Source: Brasilonema sp. UFV-L1
GTDB taxonomy: Bacteria; Cyanobacteriota; Cyanobacteriia; Cyanobacteriales; Nostocaceae
Length of the DNA: 64,000 nt
Assembly (NCBI RefSeq): GCF_012912105.1
Contig: NZ_QMEA01000004.1
Coordinates: 62,001-126,000, forward strand
Direction of reading: 5' to 3'
Below are positions 37,660-48,806 of this stretch, in pieces. The notes beneath the pieces were generated by a model. That model did not search any database. It saw nothing but the letters and a program-made list of their open reading frames with translations, and was not told where the DNA came from. The position numbers were made by a program, and so were the translations under genes. Every line of letters starts with the position of its first letter. Positions within the stretch are counted from its first letter, which is position 1.

Positions 37660-37777
37660 TGACTCTTGAGTCAGGATCCACCACCAACGGGAGAGCCAGT
37701 CGCCTAGACGCACCGAAAGCCGTCTTTCGTGCTGGCTCACTAAGGACTCATGACTAATGACTAAGGACTAATGACTC
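37660..37777. repeat. Repeat insertion in the rpoC1-rpoC2 spacer
   Basis: A hairpin element at 37693-37738 pairs GAGCCAG with CTGGCTC and CGAAAG with CTTTCG around CCGT. It is followed by a tandem array of heptamer-like units (ATGACTA, AGGACTA, ATGACTC) from about 37740 to 37787. The array continues into the first codons of rpoC2 and supplies its start codon. Confidence 0.7.
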
Positions 37778-40700
37778 ATGACTAATGAAAAAATGGTTTT
37801 TCGCAATCGCATCGTTGACAAAGGTCAACTGAGGAACCTTATCTCTTGGTCGTTCACCCATTATGGTACGGCGCGGACAGCAGTCATGGCGGACAAATTA
37901 AAAGATTTGGGATTCCGCTACGCAACGAAAGCAGGGGTTTCCATCAGTGTTGATGATTTGATGGTTCCTCCTTCCAAGCGATCGCTTCTAGAAGCTGCTG
38001 AAGCTGAAATTCGTGCAACAGAAGAACGCTACCAACGTGGAGAAATTACCGAAGTTGAGCGATTCCAAAAAGTGATTGACACTTGGAACGGAACTTCTGA
38101 AGCTCTCAAAGATGAAGTTGTCAGTTATTTTAAGAAGACGAATCCCCTGAACTCTGTGTACATGATGGCATTTTCGGGGGCGAGGGGTAACATCTCCCAA
38201 GTCAGGCAATTGGTAGGGATGCGGGGACTGATGGCAGATCCTCAAGGGGAAATTATTGACTTGCCCATCAAAACAAACTTCCGCGAAGGATTGACCGTCA
38301 CCGAATACATTATTTCATCTTATGGTGCCAGAAAAGGTCTTGTAGATACCGCACTGCGGACGGCTGACTCTGGTTATCTCACCCGCCGCTTGGTAGACGT
38401 ATCTCAAGATGTGATTATTCGGGAATTTGACTGCGGTACCACCAGAGGAATTCCCTTGCGGGCAATGACAGAAGGTGGAAAAATCTTAATTAACCTTGCC
38501 ACACGCTTACTCGGACGAGTCATTGGCGAAGATGTCATACATCCAAAGACAGGCGAAGTTATAGCAGCACGGAATACACCTGTTTCTGATGAGTTGGCAC
38601 GCAAAATTGATAAGTCGGGAGTTCAAGAAGTTGTTGTGCGATCGCCACTCACCTGTGAAGCCGCGCGTTCTGTCTGCCAACACTGCTATGGGTGGAGTTT
38701 GGCACACGCCAAGATGGTGGATCTGGGTGAAGCCGTGGGTATCATCGCAGCACAAAGTATTGGTGAACCAGGTACTCAGCTAACGATGCGGACCTTCCAC
38801 ACTGGTGGTGTCTTCACTGGTGAAGTAGCGAAACAAGTCCGTGCTGAAAGTGATGGTACCATCCGTATTCCTCGTAAATTGCGAACAAGACCTCACCGCA
38901 CCCGCCACGGGGAAGACGCTCAGTATGTGGAAGCCAACGGTAACATTACTTTAGAAGTTGCAACAAACAACGCTGGCTCTTCAACAACTCAAGAAATTCC
39001 TGTGACCCAAGGTTCAACACTTTATGTAGTTGATGGGCAGCAAATCAAGAAAGGTCAGTTGTTGGCAGAAGTCGCAATCAGTGGACGGACAACTCGTGTT
39101 AATACAGAGAAAGCGGTAAAAGATGTTGCCTCTGACATAGCAGGGGAAGTCAAGTTTGCCGATGTTGTGCCAGAACAAAAAACTGACCGTCAAGGTAACA
39201 CCACAACAACAGCAGCGCGGGGCGGATTGATTTGGATTCTGTCAGGGGAAGTTTATAACTTACCCCCTGGAGCAGAGTTGGTAGTCAAGAATGGTGACAC
39301 AATAGAAGCCAACGGTGTCTTGGCAGAAACCAAGTTAACAACTTTACATGGCGGTGTTGTCCGCTTACCAGAAGCGACCCCAGGCAAAGCAACACGGGAA
39401 ATTGAGATTATCACTGCTTCTGTGGTCTTAGACCAAGCAACAGTGACAGCACAAACCGCTCAAGGTCGCAACAACTACTTAGTCACCACTGGAAACAACC
39501 AAGTCTTTAACTTGAGAGCAACCCCAGGCACAAAAGTCCAAAATGGTCAAGTGGTCGCTGAATTGATTGATGACCGCTATCGCACAACCACTGGAGGATT
39601 GCTAAAATACGCCGGTGTAGACGTTCAGAAAAAAGGTAAGGCAAAGCAGGGTTACGAAGTCGTGCAAGGAGGAAGTCTCCTCTGGATTCCTGAAGAAACC
39701 CACGAAGTGAACAAAGATATCTCCCTGCTGATGGTAGAAGATGGTCAGTTTGTCGAAGCTGGTACCGAAGTCGTCAAGGATATCTTTTGTCAAAACAGCG
39801 GCGTGATCGAAGTCACCCAGAAAAACGACATTTTGCGGGAAGTGGTCGTTAAACCAGGAGAACTGCTGATGGTGGATGACCCAGAAGCAGTCATGGGCAA
39901 AGATGGTACTTTTGTTCAAGCTGGTGAGGAATTGTTAGGGCAAGTCGTCACAGAGTTGCGCTACATCGAGTATGTGGAATCACCAGAAGGCCCAGGACTA
40001 TTAAGCCGTCCGGTTGTTGAGTTTGCAGTACCCAACAATCCTGATGTGCCATCAACCACATCAGTTAGTCAACAAACGAGTCGCTCAATTCAATTGCGGG
40101 CAGTACAGCGTCTGCCTTATAAAGATTCTGAGCGTGTTAAAACTGTCGAAGGTGTTGAATTGCTCCGAACCCAACTGGTATTGGAGATTGAGCAAGAAGG
40201 CGAACAAGATCATAACGCTTCCCCGTTAGCAGCAGATATTGAATTGGTTACCGATATCGATGACCCAGAAATTCAACGCTTACAGCTGGTTATTTTAGAA
40301 TCGTTGGTGCTTCGTCGGGATATCGCTGCTGACGCAACCCAAGGCAGTACTCAGACAAGCTTAGAAGTCGAGGATGGACAAACAATACTACCAGGCTCAG
40401 TGATAGCACGTACTCAAATCTTATGTAAAGAAGGGGGTATTGTGCGGGGTGTGCAAAAAGGAACTGAGGCAGTTCGCCGCTGTTTAGTGTTGCGCCATAG
40501 TGACATGACTAAGACGAATCTAAATGCTCCACCCAAAGTTAAAGTTGGTGATTTGGTAGTAGAAGGCGTAGAACTTGCTCCTGGAGTCTTTGCTGAAGAA
40601 TCTGGGCAAATCGTGGCTGTGCAGAAGGGCGAAGGAAAGGCGCAGAAGACACAAGGAGAAGTTGCGCCTACAGAGGAATCAGCACTCACCGCTGCAAACT

Positions 40701-41863
40701 ACTCTGTCACACTCCGAGTTGGTCGTCCTTACCGCGTCAGTGCAGGTGCTGTGTTGCAGGTAGACGATGGCGATTTGGTACAGCGTGGTGACAACTTGGT
40801 GTTGTTAGTCTTTGAACGTGCCAAAACTGGAGACATCATTCAAGGTTTGCCTAGAATTGAGGAACTCCTTGAAGCTCGTAAACCAAAAGAAGCGTGTATT
40901 CTAGCACGTCGTACTGGTGAAGTCAAGGTCGTTTACGGCGATGGTGATGAAGCTATTGCAATAAAAGTTATTGAATCCAGTGGGGTGGTTAGCGATTATC
41001 CCCTTGGACCTGGACAAAACTTGATTATTCCAGATGGATCGCAAATCACTGCAGGACAAGCATTAACTGATGGACCTTCCAATCCTCATGAAATTTTGGA
41101 AATCTTCTTCAATCTAGGTTCTGAAGACGGAATCTATGCCTGCGCCAGCCATGCCTTGCAAAAGGTACAGACGTTCTTGGTGAACGAAGTGCAATCGGTG
41201 TATCAGTCCCAAGGTATTGATATTGCTGACAAGCACATTGAAGTGATTGTCCGCCAGATGACTTCAAAAGTACGGATAGATGATGGTGGCGACACAAGCA
41301 TGCTCCCCGGAGAATTGGTAGAATTGCGCCAGGTTGAGCAAGTTAATGAAGCAATGGCAATCACTGGTGGTGCGCGAGCTCAGTACACCCCCGTACTACT
41401 GGGTATTACCAAAGCATCATTGAACACTGATAGCTTTATTTCTGCTGCATCCTTCCAAGAAACAACACGTGTCTTAACTGAAGCTGCGATTGAAGGTAAG
41501 TCTGACTGGTTGCGCGGCTTAAAGGAAAACGTGATTATCGGACGACTGATTCCCGCTGGTACCGGGTTTAATGCCTATGAAGAACCTGGTGCGATCGAAG
41601 ACTATGTTACTGATATGAATAGCAGTGTCTTGGATGAAGTTGACGATCCATTAGATATGGTGTTGGATGATCGTACAGCCCGAAGCTATCAATTAGATTC
41701 TCCCACTCTTGGAGCAGATGGATTTGGTACCAGACGTGGTTCAGAAAAGTCGATTTTGGATGAGGATGATTTAATTCTTTCTTCTGATAGCGAAACCGAC
41801 ATTGATGATCTTGTAGAAGACGACTACGATGAAGACGATGATTATGACGATGACGACGAGTAG
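37778..41863 (+). CDS. rpoC2: RNA polymerase beta' subunit (C-terminal part)
   Basis: The 1361-residue protein contains the C-terminal beta' segment with the large cyanobacterial SBHM insertion. Recognisable stretches are [64 protein letters not shown] and, near the end, [19 protein letters not shown] followed by [10 protein letters not shown] very acidic tail follows. The first ATG lies inside a heptamer repeat array and adds MTNEK before the more usual MVFRNRI start at 37793; both are possible. The stretch [13 protein letters not shown] looks like a local low-complexity insertion. Confidence 0.97.
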   Translation: MTNEKMVFRNRIVDKGQLRNLISWSFTHYGTARTAVMADKLKDLGFRYATKAGVSISVDDLMVPPSKRSLLEAAEAEIRATEERYQRGEITEVERFQKVIDTWNGTSEALKDEVVSYFKKTNPLNSVYMMAFSGARGNISQVRQLVGMRGLMADPQGEIIDLPIKTNFREGLTVTEYIISSYGARKGLVDTALRTADSGYLTRRLVDVSQDVIIREFDCGTTRGIPLRAMTEGGKILINLATRLLGRVIGEDVIHPKTGEVIAARNTPVSDELARKIDKSGVQEVVVRSPLTCEAARSVCQHCYGWSLAHAKMVDLGEAVGIIAAQSIGEPGTQLTMRTFHTGGVFTGEVAKQVRAESDGTIRIPRKLRTRPHRTRHGEDAQYVEANGNITLEVATNNAGSSTTQEIPVTQGSTLYVVDGQQIKKGQLLAEVAISGRTTRVNTEKAVKDVASDIAGEVKFADVVPEQKTDRQGNTTTTAARGGLIWILSGEVYNLPPGAELVVKNGDTIEANGVLAETKLTTLHGGVVRLPEATPGKATREIEIITASVVLDQATVTAQTAQGRNNYLVTTGNNQVFNLRATPGTKVQNGQVVAELIDDRYRTTTGGLLKYAGVDVQKKGKAKQGYEVVQGGSLLWIPEETHEVNKDISLLMVEDGQFVEAGTEVVKDIFCQNSGVIEVTQKNDILREVVVKPGELLMVDDPEAVMGKDGTFVQAGEELLGQVVTELRYIEYVESPEGPGLLSRPVVEFAVPNNPDVPSTTSVSQQTSRSIQLRAVQRLPYKDSERVKTVEGVELLRTQLVLEIEQEGEQDHNASPLAADIELVTDIDDPEIQRLQLVILESLVLRRDIAADATQGSTQTSLEVEDGQTILPGSVIARTQILCKEGGIVRGVQKGTEAVRRCLVLRHSDMTKTNLNAPPKVKVGDLVVEGVELAPGVFAEESGQIVAVQKGEGKAQKTQGEVAPTEESALTAANYSVTLRVGRPYRVSAGAVLQVDDGDLVQRGDNLVLLVFERAKTGDIIQGLPRIEELLEARKPKEACILARRTGEVKVVYGDGDEAIAIKVIESSGVVSDYPLGPGQNLIIPDGSQITAGQALTDGPSNPHEILEIFFNLGSEDGIYACASHALQKVQTFLVNEVQSVYQSQGIDIADKHIEVIVRQMTSKVRIDDGGDTSMLPGELVELRQVEQVNEAMAITGGARAQYTPVLLGITKASLNTDSFISAASFQETTRVLTEAAIEGKSDWLRGLKENVIIGRLIPAGTGFNAYEEPGAIEDYVTDMNSSVLDEVDDPLDMVLDDRTARSYQLDSPTLGADGFGTRRGSEKSILDEDDLILSSDSETDIDDLVEDDYDEDDDYDDDDE

Positions 41864-41898
41864 TATTTAGTCTGCTTAGTTATCTATAATTTAGTAAC

Positions 41899-41950
41899 CT
41901 CACCTCAACTTCTCTACTAACTTAGGAGAAGTTGGGGTGAGATTTTTTTG
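41899..41950 (+). terminator. Strong intrinsic terminator of the rpo operon
   Basis: CTCACCTCAACTTCTC (41899-41914) pairs over 16 positions with GAGAAGTTGGGGTGAG (41926-41941), one being a G-T wobble, around an 11-base loop. A run of seven T follows. It lies 36 bases past the rpoC2 stop. The antisense ORF at 41900-43516 ends inside its 5' arm. Confidence 0.85.
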
Positions 41951-43516
41951 GCTAACCATTGGTATTTCAATCATAAACTTTGTAGCTTTTCCCAAAATTG
42001 ATTGTTTTTTGGCTTCAGGAATCAAAGAATAAGCAGCTTGTCGTACTCGGTCATGTACAAATTTGTATTGAGGTAATTTAGAATTAGCATTTGGTAGCTG
42101 TTTAGGCTCTTGATTAGAGATAATTCCTGACGAAGGATTCTGAGTGAGCAATAATTTGTCATTAACAACATCAACTTCAAGTAGAATTAGCCCTTCAACT
42201 AACGCCGTCCACAAGTCACCAGCTGTATCTACTACAGATTTTTGATAAACAATGCTAAGAGTATTTAAATCAAAAGAGTTACCAATACAAGCAGCCAATT
42301 TCAAGAGTTTTTTAGTATGTGTTGGTAACTTCTCCATTTGAAGTATCATGAATTCTACAACATCATCTGTTAAAGCTAAAGCTTTTACCTTAGTCAGATC
42401 ACACTGCCAATGACCAGTATCAACATGGAATTGAATCGCCTCTTCATAGTACAAAAATTTCAGGAATCGATGAATCAAGAAGGGGTTGCCTTTCGTTTTT
42501 GCAAATACCATTTGATTGAGAGGAATAGCAACTTTTTCTGCACAACAAAGAATATCAGCAATGAGACTATTTGAATTAGCTTGATTTAATGTTTCTATAT
42601 TAATAGAATGAATTCTTGCTTTTGTTTTTCTAATTTCATTTAGTGTTAAAGAAAGCGGATGAGTTCTTGAAAATTCATTATTCCGATAAGCACCAAGAAT
42701 AAGTAAACCTCCTTCGGTATCGTCATCTCTTTTCTTATCCTCTAATAGAGAATAAGACAAAGTAAGATTTTTAAGATTGATATCACTGCCACTCATGAAG
42801 AATTGAATAAAGTTTAAAGAAGCTGCATCCGCCCAATGCAAGTTATCTAGAAAGATAACCAAAGGATGCTCTTTGGTGGTAAAAATTTGGATGAATTTTT
42901 TCAAGAAAAAATTGAAACGATGTTGAGCCGCAATTCCAGAGAGTTCATTAACGATAGGTTGCTTACCAATAATAAGTTCAAGTTTAGGAAGAACATCAAT
43001 TATAATTTGAGCTTGCTCACCTAATGCTGATAAAATTTTAGCTTTCCACTGTTGAATTTCAGCATCCGTTTCAGTTAGTAATTGTTCGATTAAATCCTCA
43101 AGGGCTTGTATCAACCCTGACAAGGGAATATCACGTTTCAATCTGTCAAATGTCCCTTCGATAAAGTACCTATGCTGTTGCGCGATAACTTTGTGAACTT
43201 CGTTGACGACTGCTGTCTTGCCCACACCAGGGACACCAGCTACTAATATCATTTCAGTTGTCCTGCTACCTTTGACTCGCGCAAAAGCAGCAAGTAGGGT
43301 TTCAACTTCATGTTGGCGACCATAGAGTTTTTCAGGAATAAGGAAACGGTCAGACATATTCTGTTTTTTTAACCTATCTTGAAAGCTAGGATATTTACGC
43401 CGTAGAAGTTTTATAGCAACTTGTTTGTGGTCTTGTTTTTTGATTCCTCGATATACCAAGGTTTTGCTGCTTGCATGAATTTGCTCAAAAATTTGATAAC
43501 TAGTTAGTTTCAGCAT
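41900..43516 (-). pseudogene. Internally deleted and truncated Ser/Thr kinase-AAA ATPase gene (multidomain HstK-like remnant)
   Basis: The 538-residue frame joins the first 45 residues of a protein kinase N-lobe (YQIFEQIHASSKTLVYRG, QVAIKLLRRKYPSF) directly to an AAA/AAA_16 ATPase (RFLIPEKLYGR, Walker A AGVPGVGKTAVV, LVIFLDNLHWAD). In the usual cyanobacterial proteins about 200 or more kinase residues lie between these parts, and GAF and histidine-kinase domains follow. Both are missing. The last 13 codons (LTPTSPKLVEKLR) are simply a translation of the rpoC2 terminator hairpin. The frame is still open, so a shortened ATPase may be made, but signalling as in the parent family is impossible. 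Confidence 0.8.
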
Positions 43517-43785
43517 TACTGCCTTACCTTTACATCATTAATAACTTTATTTAAGGTTATTATTCCCTACCTGTGAGTGATAAGACGCACAAGCCAGAGC
43601 ATCCCAATGCATGCAAAAAGACTGACGAATAGAAGTCGCTTCGCCAGCAATATCATTTATTCACGGGGTTTTCTTTTTACCACAACCCTATTCCGCCACG
43701 GCTGGACCTCGCGGCGTTAGTCCAGAAGACACGCTACGCGCTTCGGTTCAAAGGCATGCTTTTTACTTGGTTGACTGTAATCTTT
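43517..43785. other. Spacer with GC-rich repeat debris
   Basis: CTGGAC/GTCCAG pair around a GC-rich loop at about 43704-43728, inside sequence resembling cyanobacterial mini-repeats (TTCGCCAGC, ACGCTACGCGCTTCGG). No gene is visible. Confidence 0.4.
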
Positions 43786-45414
43786 TCACCTTTGACTCTT
43801 GACTCTGACTTTCGTTGGCTGATAGTCTGAACCTAGTTTATTCGCACAAAAACCAAGGTCGCGTACTTGATTTGGCTCAATAATCTGTCCCCAATCTAGA
43901 GGTGTGACAACATACTGCGTTGCTCCTTGAGGTCTAAAGTTACCATTCCAAGAGTTATTAATTGCAGCCTGTTTCATCTGAAATGTCATTTGCCAATTGT
44001 TAGCCTTGGTATTACCCTGATTCATAATTTTGAAGCTGACACAAAATCCCGTTTGCCAATTTGCATAAATGTCATAACTTACTGTTAGTTCAGGATAAGA
44101 GGCGGAAAAACGTGTAAGAGGAGATAAGAGATTCTGTGATGGAGAGATAGAGGAAGGAGTTTTCTCCATACCCTCTTCCATCTGCGCGGGTGCTACTTGA
44201 GAGACATTAACTGGTAGTAATTGGGACAGTAATTGCTGCTTAGGAATATCAATACTTTGCCAATCATCTAATAAAATACCACCTGTATCAGCACTGTTAG
44301 GATTCCAACTCCAGTAGGCAAAACTCAAGTTTTTCTGTTTGATATATTTCACAAATTCGTTTTGCCAAATTCCTTCTTTAGAATTTGTATCTACTTTCCT
44401 TCCACCAAACTCACCAATAAAAATAGGTGCCAGAGTTTGACTAGAAATATAGTGAAATCCTATTTGCCAGCGATTGACGAGATCTTTAGGAAACTTTGGA
44501 TCCGAAAACCAAGGCTGATCTGCAACTCCTGGACCGTATTCATGGGGTGAATAGACAAGCTTGTTGCGACGAGATAAACGCACTGGGTAGCGTTTCACTC
44601 CTTCTAAATTACCACCGTGCCAGTGGCTGGGCAGTTTTTGTGTCGGAACATTCTTTTCTATCCCTTCGACAACAATCAGCCAGTTAGGGTTAACTTCAAG
44701 AATCGCATTACCTGCTCGTTCTGCTGCAAGTCGCCAGTCTGTTGCTAAATCGTTAGTACCCCAGCTTGCTTTTCCGTGAGGTTCGTTTTTCAGGTCTGCA
44801 CCAATAACGTTGGGTTGATTCTTATACCTATTGGCTAACATTGTCCAGGTATTAATCCAATCTGCTTCTGTGAACTTCTCGTTGTACCATAATTCGGAAA
44901 TACGTTTGTCATTCAAACAGTGATTATCCAGTAGAATCAGTAACCCTTGACGTTCAGCTTCCTGAACAATTAAGTCCATAACCTCTATTGGAGTTTTCCC
45001 TTCAAAATCTTTGTTATTACCGATACTGAAATCAATACCGCTGATATTAAGCGAACTTAAAGCTTCCAAAGAATATGGCAAGCGAATCAGGTTATATCCG
45101 AGTGTGCTAATTTGTGCCAGTATATCTTTATAATCTCGCTTCCACAAGCCGTGCGGTGCATGCGTTTCTGTTTCCATGCCAAACCAGTTCACACCTAGTA
45201 GCAAGACTTGGCGACCTTTGGCATCGATAATTTTTGCACCACGAGTTGAAAGTGGTAATTCCATAATCATTTCAGTATTCATCTGATTTACCTGGCTTCG
45301 AGCAGGCAAATTAGCAACTATACTTAGAAAAAAAACTACTGTAGCTACTGGTGCTATAAGTAACTGGTGATTAAATTTTAAGTTTTTCCGTTTCTTTTTA
45401 TAGAAATATTGCAT
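43786..45414 (-). CDS. Secreted GH5 cellulase with C-terminal CBM2-like domain
   Basis: ATG 45414 is chosen because AAGGA lies about 10 bases upstream; a TTG at 45450 would add 12 residues. The 542-residue product has a basic N-terminus and signal peptide (LLIAPVATVVFFLSIVANLP, ending near ARS). The GH5 barrel carries acid/base Glu211 (DLKNEPHG) and nucleophile Glu335 (FIGEFGG), with His and Tyr residues typical of the cleft. A Ser/Pro linker leads to a CBM2-like module at 444-541 (YDIYANWQTGFCVSFKIMNQ, then WQMTFQM). It should hydrolyse beta-1,4-glucans outside the cell. It may act on the cell's own cellulose made by the operon at 17-28 kb or on external plant material. Confidence 0.9.
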   Translation of the reverse strand: MQYFYKKKRKNLKFNHQLLIAPVATVVFFLSIVANLPARSQVNQMNTEMIMELPLSTRGAKIIDAKGRQVLLLGVNWFGMETETHAPHGLWKRDYKDILAQISTLGYNLIRLPYSLEALSSLNISGIDFSIGNNKDFEGKTPIEVMDLIVQEAERQGLLILLDNHCLNDKRISELWYNEKFTEADWINTWTMLANRYKNQPNVIGADLKNEPHGKASWGTNDLATDWRLAAERAGNAILEVNPNWLIVVEGIEKNVPTQKLPSHWHGGNLEGVKRYPVRLSRRNKLVYSPHEYGPGVADQPWFSDPKFPKDLVNRWQIGFHYISSQTLAPIFIGEFGGRKVDTNSKEGIWQNEFVKYIKQKNLSFAYWSWNPNSADTGGILLDDWQSIDIPKQQLLSQLLPVNVSQVAPAQMEEGMEKTPSSISPSQNLLSPLTRFSASYPELTVSYDIYANWQTGFCVSFKIMNQGNTKANNWQMTFQMKQAAINNSWNGNFRPQGATQYVVTPLDWGQIIEPNQVRDLGFCANKLGSDYQPTKVRVKSQR

Positions 45415-46366
45415 ACTATGGTTTCCTTGGAGTCGCTTTGGTGAGGTCAATACTTACTTATCACGTTGACCGGACTTTAACTTATTCACGGTGAAAAAAT
45501 TTCTAAATACGATCACCCAAAACATCTTGCCAAACATCAGAAGAATCTCAAGCGTAAACACTAAAAGCTAGCACGCAAACAAAAGGCAGCCTATGTCTTC
45601 GACACGGGCTTTGCCGAACAGCCGAAGGCAAGGCTGGGTAGTTCACCATACGCTAATAGCTTACTAGAACACCGAACATTGACACTCTGCGGTCGCGCAT
45701 ACACGCAGATTCTTGCATCATAGGGATCCCGGTGCCTCAAGTTTGTTCTTTACTCTAGAAAGGTGCTATAGTTAGAGACTACGCCAAAAAAAAATTGACA
45801 AAACATTTATCAATTAAAAATCCTTGTTGAAATTCCTAAATTTTAGTTAAGAAAAGGTTATGATAAGTGAACATTGTCAATGTAGTTCCTTCCTAGGAGA
45901 AATCTATTGCTCTCAATAGGATGATATGAACGGTTAGAACTCAAAAGTGAACATACAGCAATTAGGCACATCGCTTCTGTAAATATGTTGGTAAGTCAAG
46001 TCAAAAATGAGTAATAATCATACTCATATCCTACTTAGACTCGAAAAACGGGATGAATAAGCATATAGTTGACCGGCTGTAAACTCTGGGAGTTAGAGTC
46101 ATACCTGAGATTGGGAACTGGCACGCCTACTCGCTGGTACTAATAGCAAATTTGGCTCTCCCGGTGTTAGGTCAGCCAAAAGGCAAGTCAAAAATCATCA
46201 TTTTGTTGCCTTCTGACACAAACCATGTGCCTAAAGCCGTGGAAGTATCAAAAAAATCCAGGTTAAGCTAGAGAAGAGAGTTAAGTTCGCTTGATACTCT
46301 TTCGGGTAAAGAGCAAAACTCATTCTCACCGCAGGAATTTTCTCAAGTTGGCATTGTCCTTACTCC
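45415..46366. other. 950-bp interval upstream of hisD
   Basis: No protein gene is seen. TTGACA at 45795-45800 lacks a clear -10 at the proper distance. A GC-richer patch (about 45597-45665) contains a 20-bp word shared with 53850-53869. The stretch 46060-46170 is richer in GC than its flanks and might hold a small RNA, but I cannot fold a convincing known family. Confidence 0.35.
45629..45648. repeat. 20-bp dispersed repeat, copy 1
   Basis: CAAGGCTGGGTAGTTCACCA is identical to 53850-53869. Both copies follow GC-rich AGCC/GCAGCC sequence and sit in intergenic DNA. It is probably part of a dispersed palindromic repeat family. Confidence 0.7.
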
Positions 46367-47668
46367 ATGCTGCGAATCATTACTCAGCAGGCAGACGTTA
46401 GAGCAGAACTACAACGGATCTGCGATCGCACCCATGATGAACAGGTGCTTCACAAAGAGGCAACAGTGCGGGAAGTGTTGCAAGCAGTGAAGCGCCAAGG
46501 CGATAACGCTGTACTGCATTACACAACCGAATTCGATAAGCAAACCCTCAAGCCAGATGAACTGCGCGTGACAGGCTCAGAACTGGATGCAGCCTACCAA
46601 CAGGTATCAAAGGAATTGCTCCAGGCCATCAGGCTTGCTTGCCGTCAAATCGATACATTTCACCGCCAGCGAGTCCCCAAAAGCTGGGTACAATTTGGCG
46701 ATGATGATGTCGTGTTAGGCAAGCGCTACACACCAGTAGACAAAGCAGGGTTGTATGTACCGGGTGGTCGCGCCGCTTATCCAAGCACGGTATTGATGAA
46801 TGCAATTCCGGCAAAGGTAGCAGGTGTACCGCATGTGGTCATGGTCACACCACCAGGAACAGACAAAGCAATTAACCCAGCAGTGCTGGTAGCAGCACAA
46901 GAAGCTGGAATCCAAGAAATTTATCGCGTCGGAGGCGCACAGGCGATCGCCGCTTTAGCCTATGGTACAGAAACGATTCCTAAAGTTAATGTCATCACAG
47001 GACCAGGTAATATTTATGTCACTTTGGCGAAAAAACTTGTCTATGGAACTGTAGGCATCGATTCGTTAGCCGGACCAAGCGAAGTCCTCATCATTGCCGA
47101 TGAAACCGCAAATCCTGTACACGTTGCCGCTGATTTGTTGGCGCAAGCAGAACATGACCCGATGGCAGCAGCAATTTTGCTGACTACGGATGCAGCTTTG
47201 GCAAAAAATGTACAAGTAGCATTGGAAAGGCAACTTGTGAACCACCCAAGACGCTTGCTGACAGAAAAGGCGATCGCTCACTACGGTTTGATAGTGATTG
47301 TCGAATCCCTAGAAGCAGCGGCCCAACTCTCAAATGAATTTGCCCCCGAACACCTAGAATTAGAAGTAGAAGATCCTTGGGAGTTACTACCACTGATTCG
47401 GAATGCGGGTGCCATCTTTTTGGGATATTCTACACCAGAAGCCGTAGGAGATTATTTGGCTGGACCGAACCACACCTTACCAACTTCCGGTGCTGCGCGT
47501 TATGCCTCAGCATTGGGAGTCGAAACTTTCATGAAACATTCTAGTATTATTCAATACTCCCAAACTGCTCTAGAAAAAGTAGCTGGTGCAATTGATGTGC
47601 TAGCAACAGCTGAAGGCTTACCTTCTCATGCTGATTCTGTAAGACGCCGAGTCCAAAAGGAAGAGTAA
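46367..47668 (+). CDS. hisD: Histidinol dehydrogenase
   Basis: The 433-residue protein catalyses the last two oxidations of histidine synthesis (histidinol to histidine with NAD+). Family landmarks are YVPGGRAAYPSTVLMNAIPA, VGGAQAIAALAYGTE, the signature SLAGPSEVLIIADE and C-terminal PTSGAARYASALG. The full family length is present. It stands upstream of a universal stress protein gene on the same strand; no other his genes are near. Confidence 0.97.
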   Translation: MLRIITQQADVRAELQRICDRTHDEQVLHKEATVREVLQAVKRQGDNAVLHYTTEFDKQTLKPDELRVTGSELDAAYQQVSKELLQAIRLACRQIDTFHRQRVPKSWVQFGDDDVVLGKRYTPVDKAGLYVPGGRAAYPSTVLMNAIPAKVAGVPHVVMVTPPGTDKAINPAVLVAAQEAGIQEIYRVGGAQAIAALAYGTETIPKVNVITGPGNIYVTLAKKLVYGTVGIDSLAGPSEVLIIADETANPVHVAADLLAQAEHDPMAAAILLTTDAALAKNVQVALERQLVNHPRRLLTEKAIAHYGLIVIVESLEAAAQLSNEFAPEHLELEVEDPWELLPLIRNAGAIFLGYSTPEAVGDYLAGPNHTLPTSGAARYASALGVETFMKHSSIIQYSQTALEKVAGAIDVLATAEGLPSHADSVRRRVQKEE

Positions 47669-47849
47669 TTTTGAATTTGAATTATTAATTTTTTCCTCAA
47701 ACATTAGGGAAAATTCAGCCTATGGGTTACAAATGAAAATTTAAGGCTATACAAAATTATGTCCAAAAATTGGATATAGTTAGTGTAGCCATGAATTCTT
47801 CTTCACCCGTTACTTATGTAAAAGGTCTACTCTTGTGGAGACGACATCG

Positions 47850-48272
47850 GTGCTAAAGACTATTTTGGTTGCTTTGGATGATTCAGAACTTGCAGACAGA
47901 GTCATTCAGACTTTACAAGAATTGGTACTGTCAAAAGATAGCAAAGTCATTCTCTGCCATGTATTTGCTCCATCAGAGTCAGAGATGGAATTACCCGCCG
48001 ACCGTCCTCACCCAGAGTCACCAACGTCTTCTTATTTTCATATTGAAAAACAGCTTCAATCTTACCAGACACTATTACCAGTTGAAAGTCATTTAGAATT
48101 TGTCACTGGTGATCCAGCAGAAGAGATTATTCGCCTTGCAAATATTTACAAAGCTGATTTAATTATTATTGGCAGTCGCGGGTTAACTGGTCTCAAACGA
48201 ATTGTCCAAGGTTCTGTTAGTTCTCAAGTGGTAGAAGAGGCAAATTGCTCAGTTTTGGTAGTCAAGCCGTGA
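47850..48272 (+). CDS. Universal stress protein (UspA family)
   Basis: GTG 47850 with GGAG nine bases upstream gives the usual start M-LKTILVALDDSE; a GTG at 47835 would add five residues and also has an AAGG upstream. The 140-residue product ends with the ATP-binding pattern IGSRGLTGLKRIVQGSVSSQ and VLVVKP. Family members bind ATP or respond to stress; the specific role is unknown. It is 180 bp after hisD. Confidence 0.88.
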   Translation: MLKTILVALDDSELADRVIQTLQELVLSKDSKVILCHVFAPSESEMELPADRPHPESPTSSYFHIEKQLQSYQTLLPVESHLEFVTGDPAEEIIRLANIYKADLIIIGSRGLTGLKRIVQGSVSSQVVEEANCSVLVVKP

Positions 48273-48345
48273 TGAGAGGTGATTTATCCCACCTTTTTGA
48301 TCATTTTTAAACCAGACGGCAAACCCAAGTACTCGTACGGTTGAC

Positions 48346-48777
48346 ATGGAAATTGTTGAAATGACAATCGAACACTATGATGCTGTGCTTGAGTTGATGA
48401 GGCAAACTCCTGGTGTAACCGTTCGTGCAGCCGATTCTAAACAAGCAACTGCTCGTTATCTAGGACGTAATCCAGGGTTAAGTTTTATAACTCTTGATCA
48501 ACATGAAGTCATTGCGTGTGCTATGTGCGGGCATGACGGTAGACGTGGTTACTTACAGCATGTCATTGTCCTGCCCAGTTATCGCAAGCGTGGAATTGCT
48601 TCTCAACTTGTTGAACGCTGTTTGTCAAAACTTGAGTCGATTGGTATTTTCAAGACTCATATTGATGTGTTTGTTGATAATGACCTTGCTAATCAATACT
48701 GGGTTAAACATGGGTGGGTCAAGCGTAATGACATCAATCGTTATTCCTTCAACCGGAGTCCAGATGTAAATGCCTAG
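48346..48777 (+). CDS. GNAT-family N-acetyltransferase
   Basis: The 143-residue protein has the acetyl-CoA binding motif A (VIVLPSYRKRGIASQLVERC) after strand 4 and the end motif DNDLANQYWVKHGWVKRND. It should transfer an acetyl group from acetyl-CoA to an amine; the substrate cannot be told. It lies 73 bp after the stress protein gene. Confidence 0.88.
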   Translation: MEIVEMTIEHYDAVLELMRQTPGVTVRAADSKQATARYLGRNPGLSFITLDQHEVIACAMCGHDGRRGYLQHVIVLPSYRKRGIASQLVERCLSKLESIGIFKTHIDVFVDNDLANQYWVKHGWVKRNDINRYSFNRSPDVNA

Positions 48778-48806
48778 CTTGCCATGCTTTAGTGATTGAG
48801 CAGTGA

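Noticed and set aside
46060-46170. GC-richer block before hisD, considered as tRNA, SRP RNA or 6S RNA
   Set aside because: No cloverleaf, no T-loop consensus and no SRP tetraloop pattern could be found by eye.
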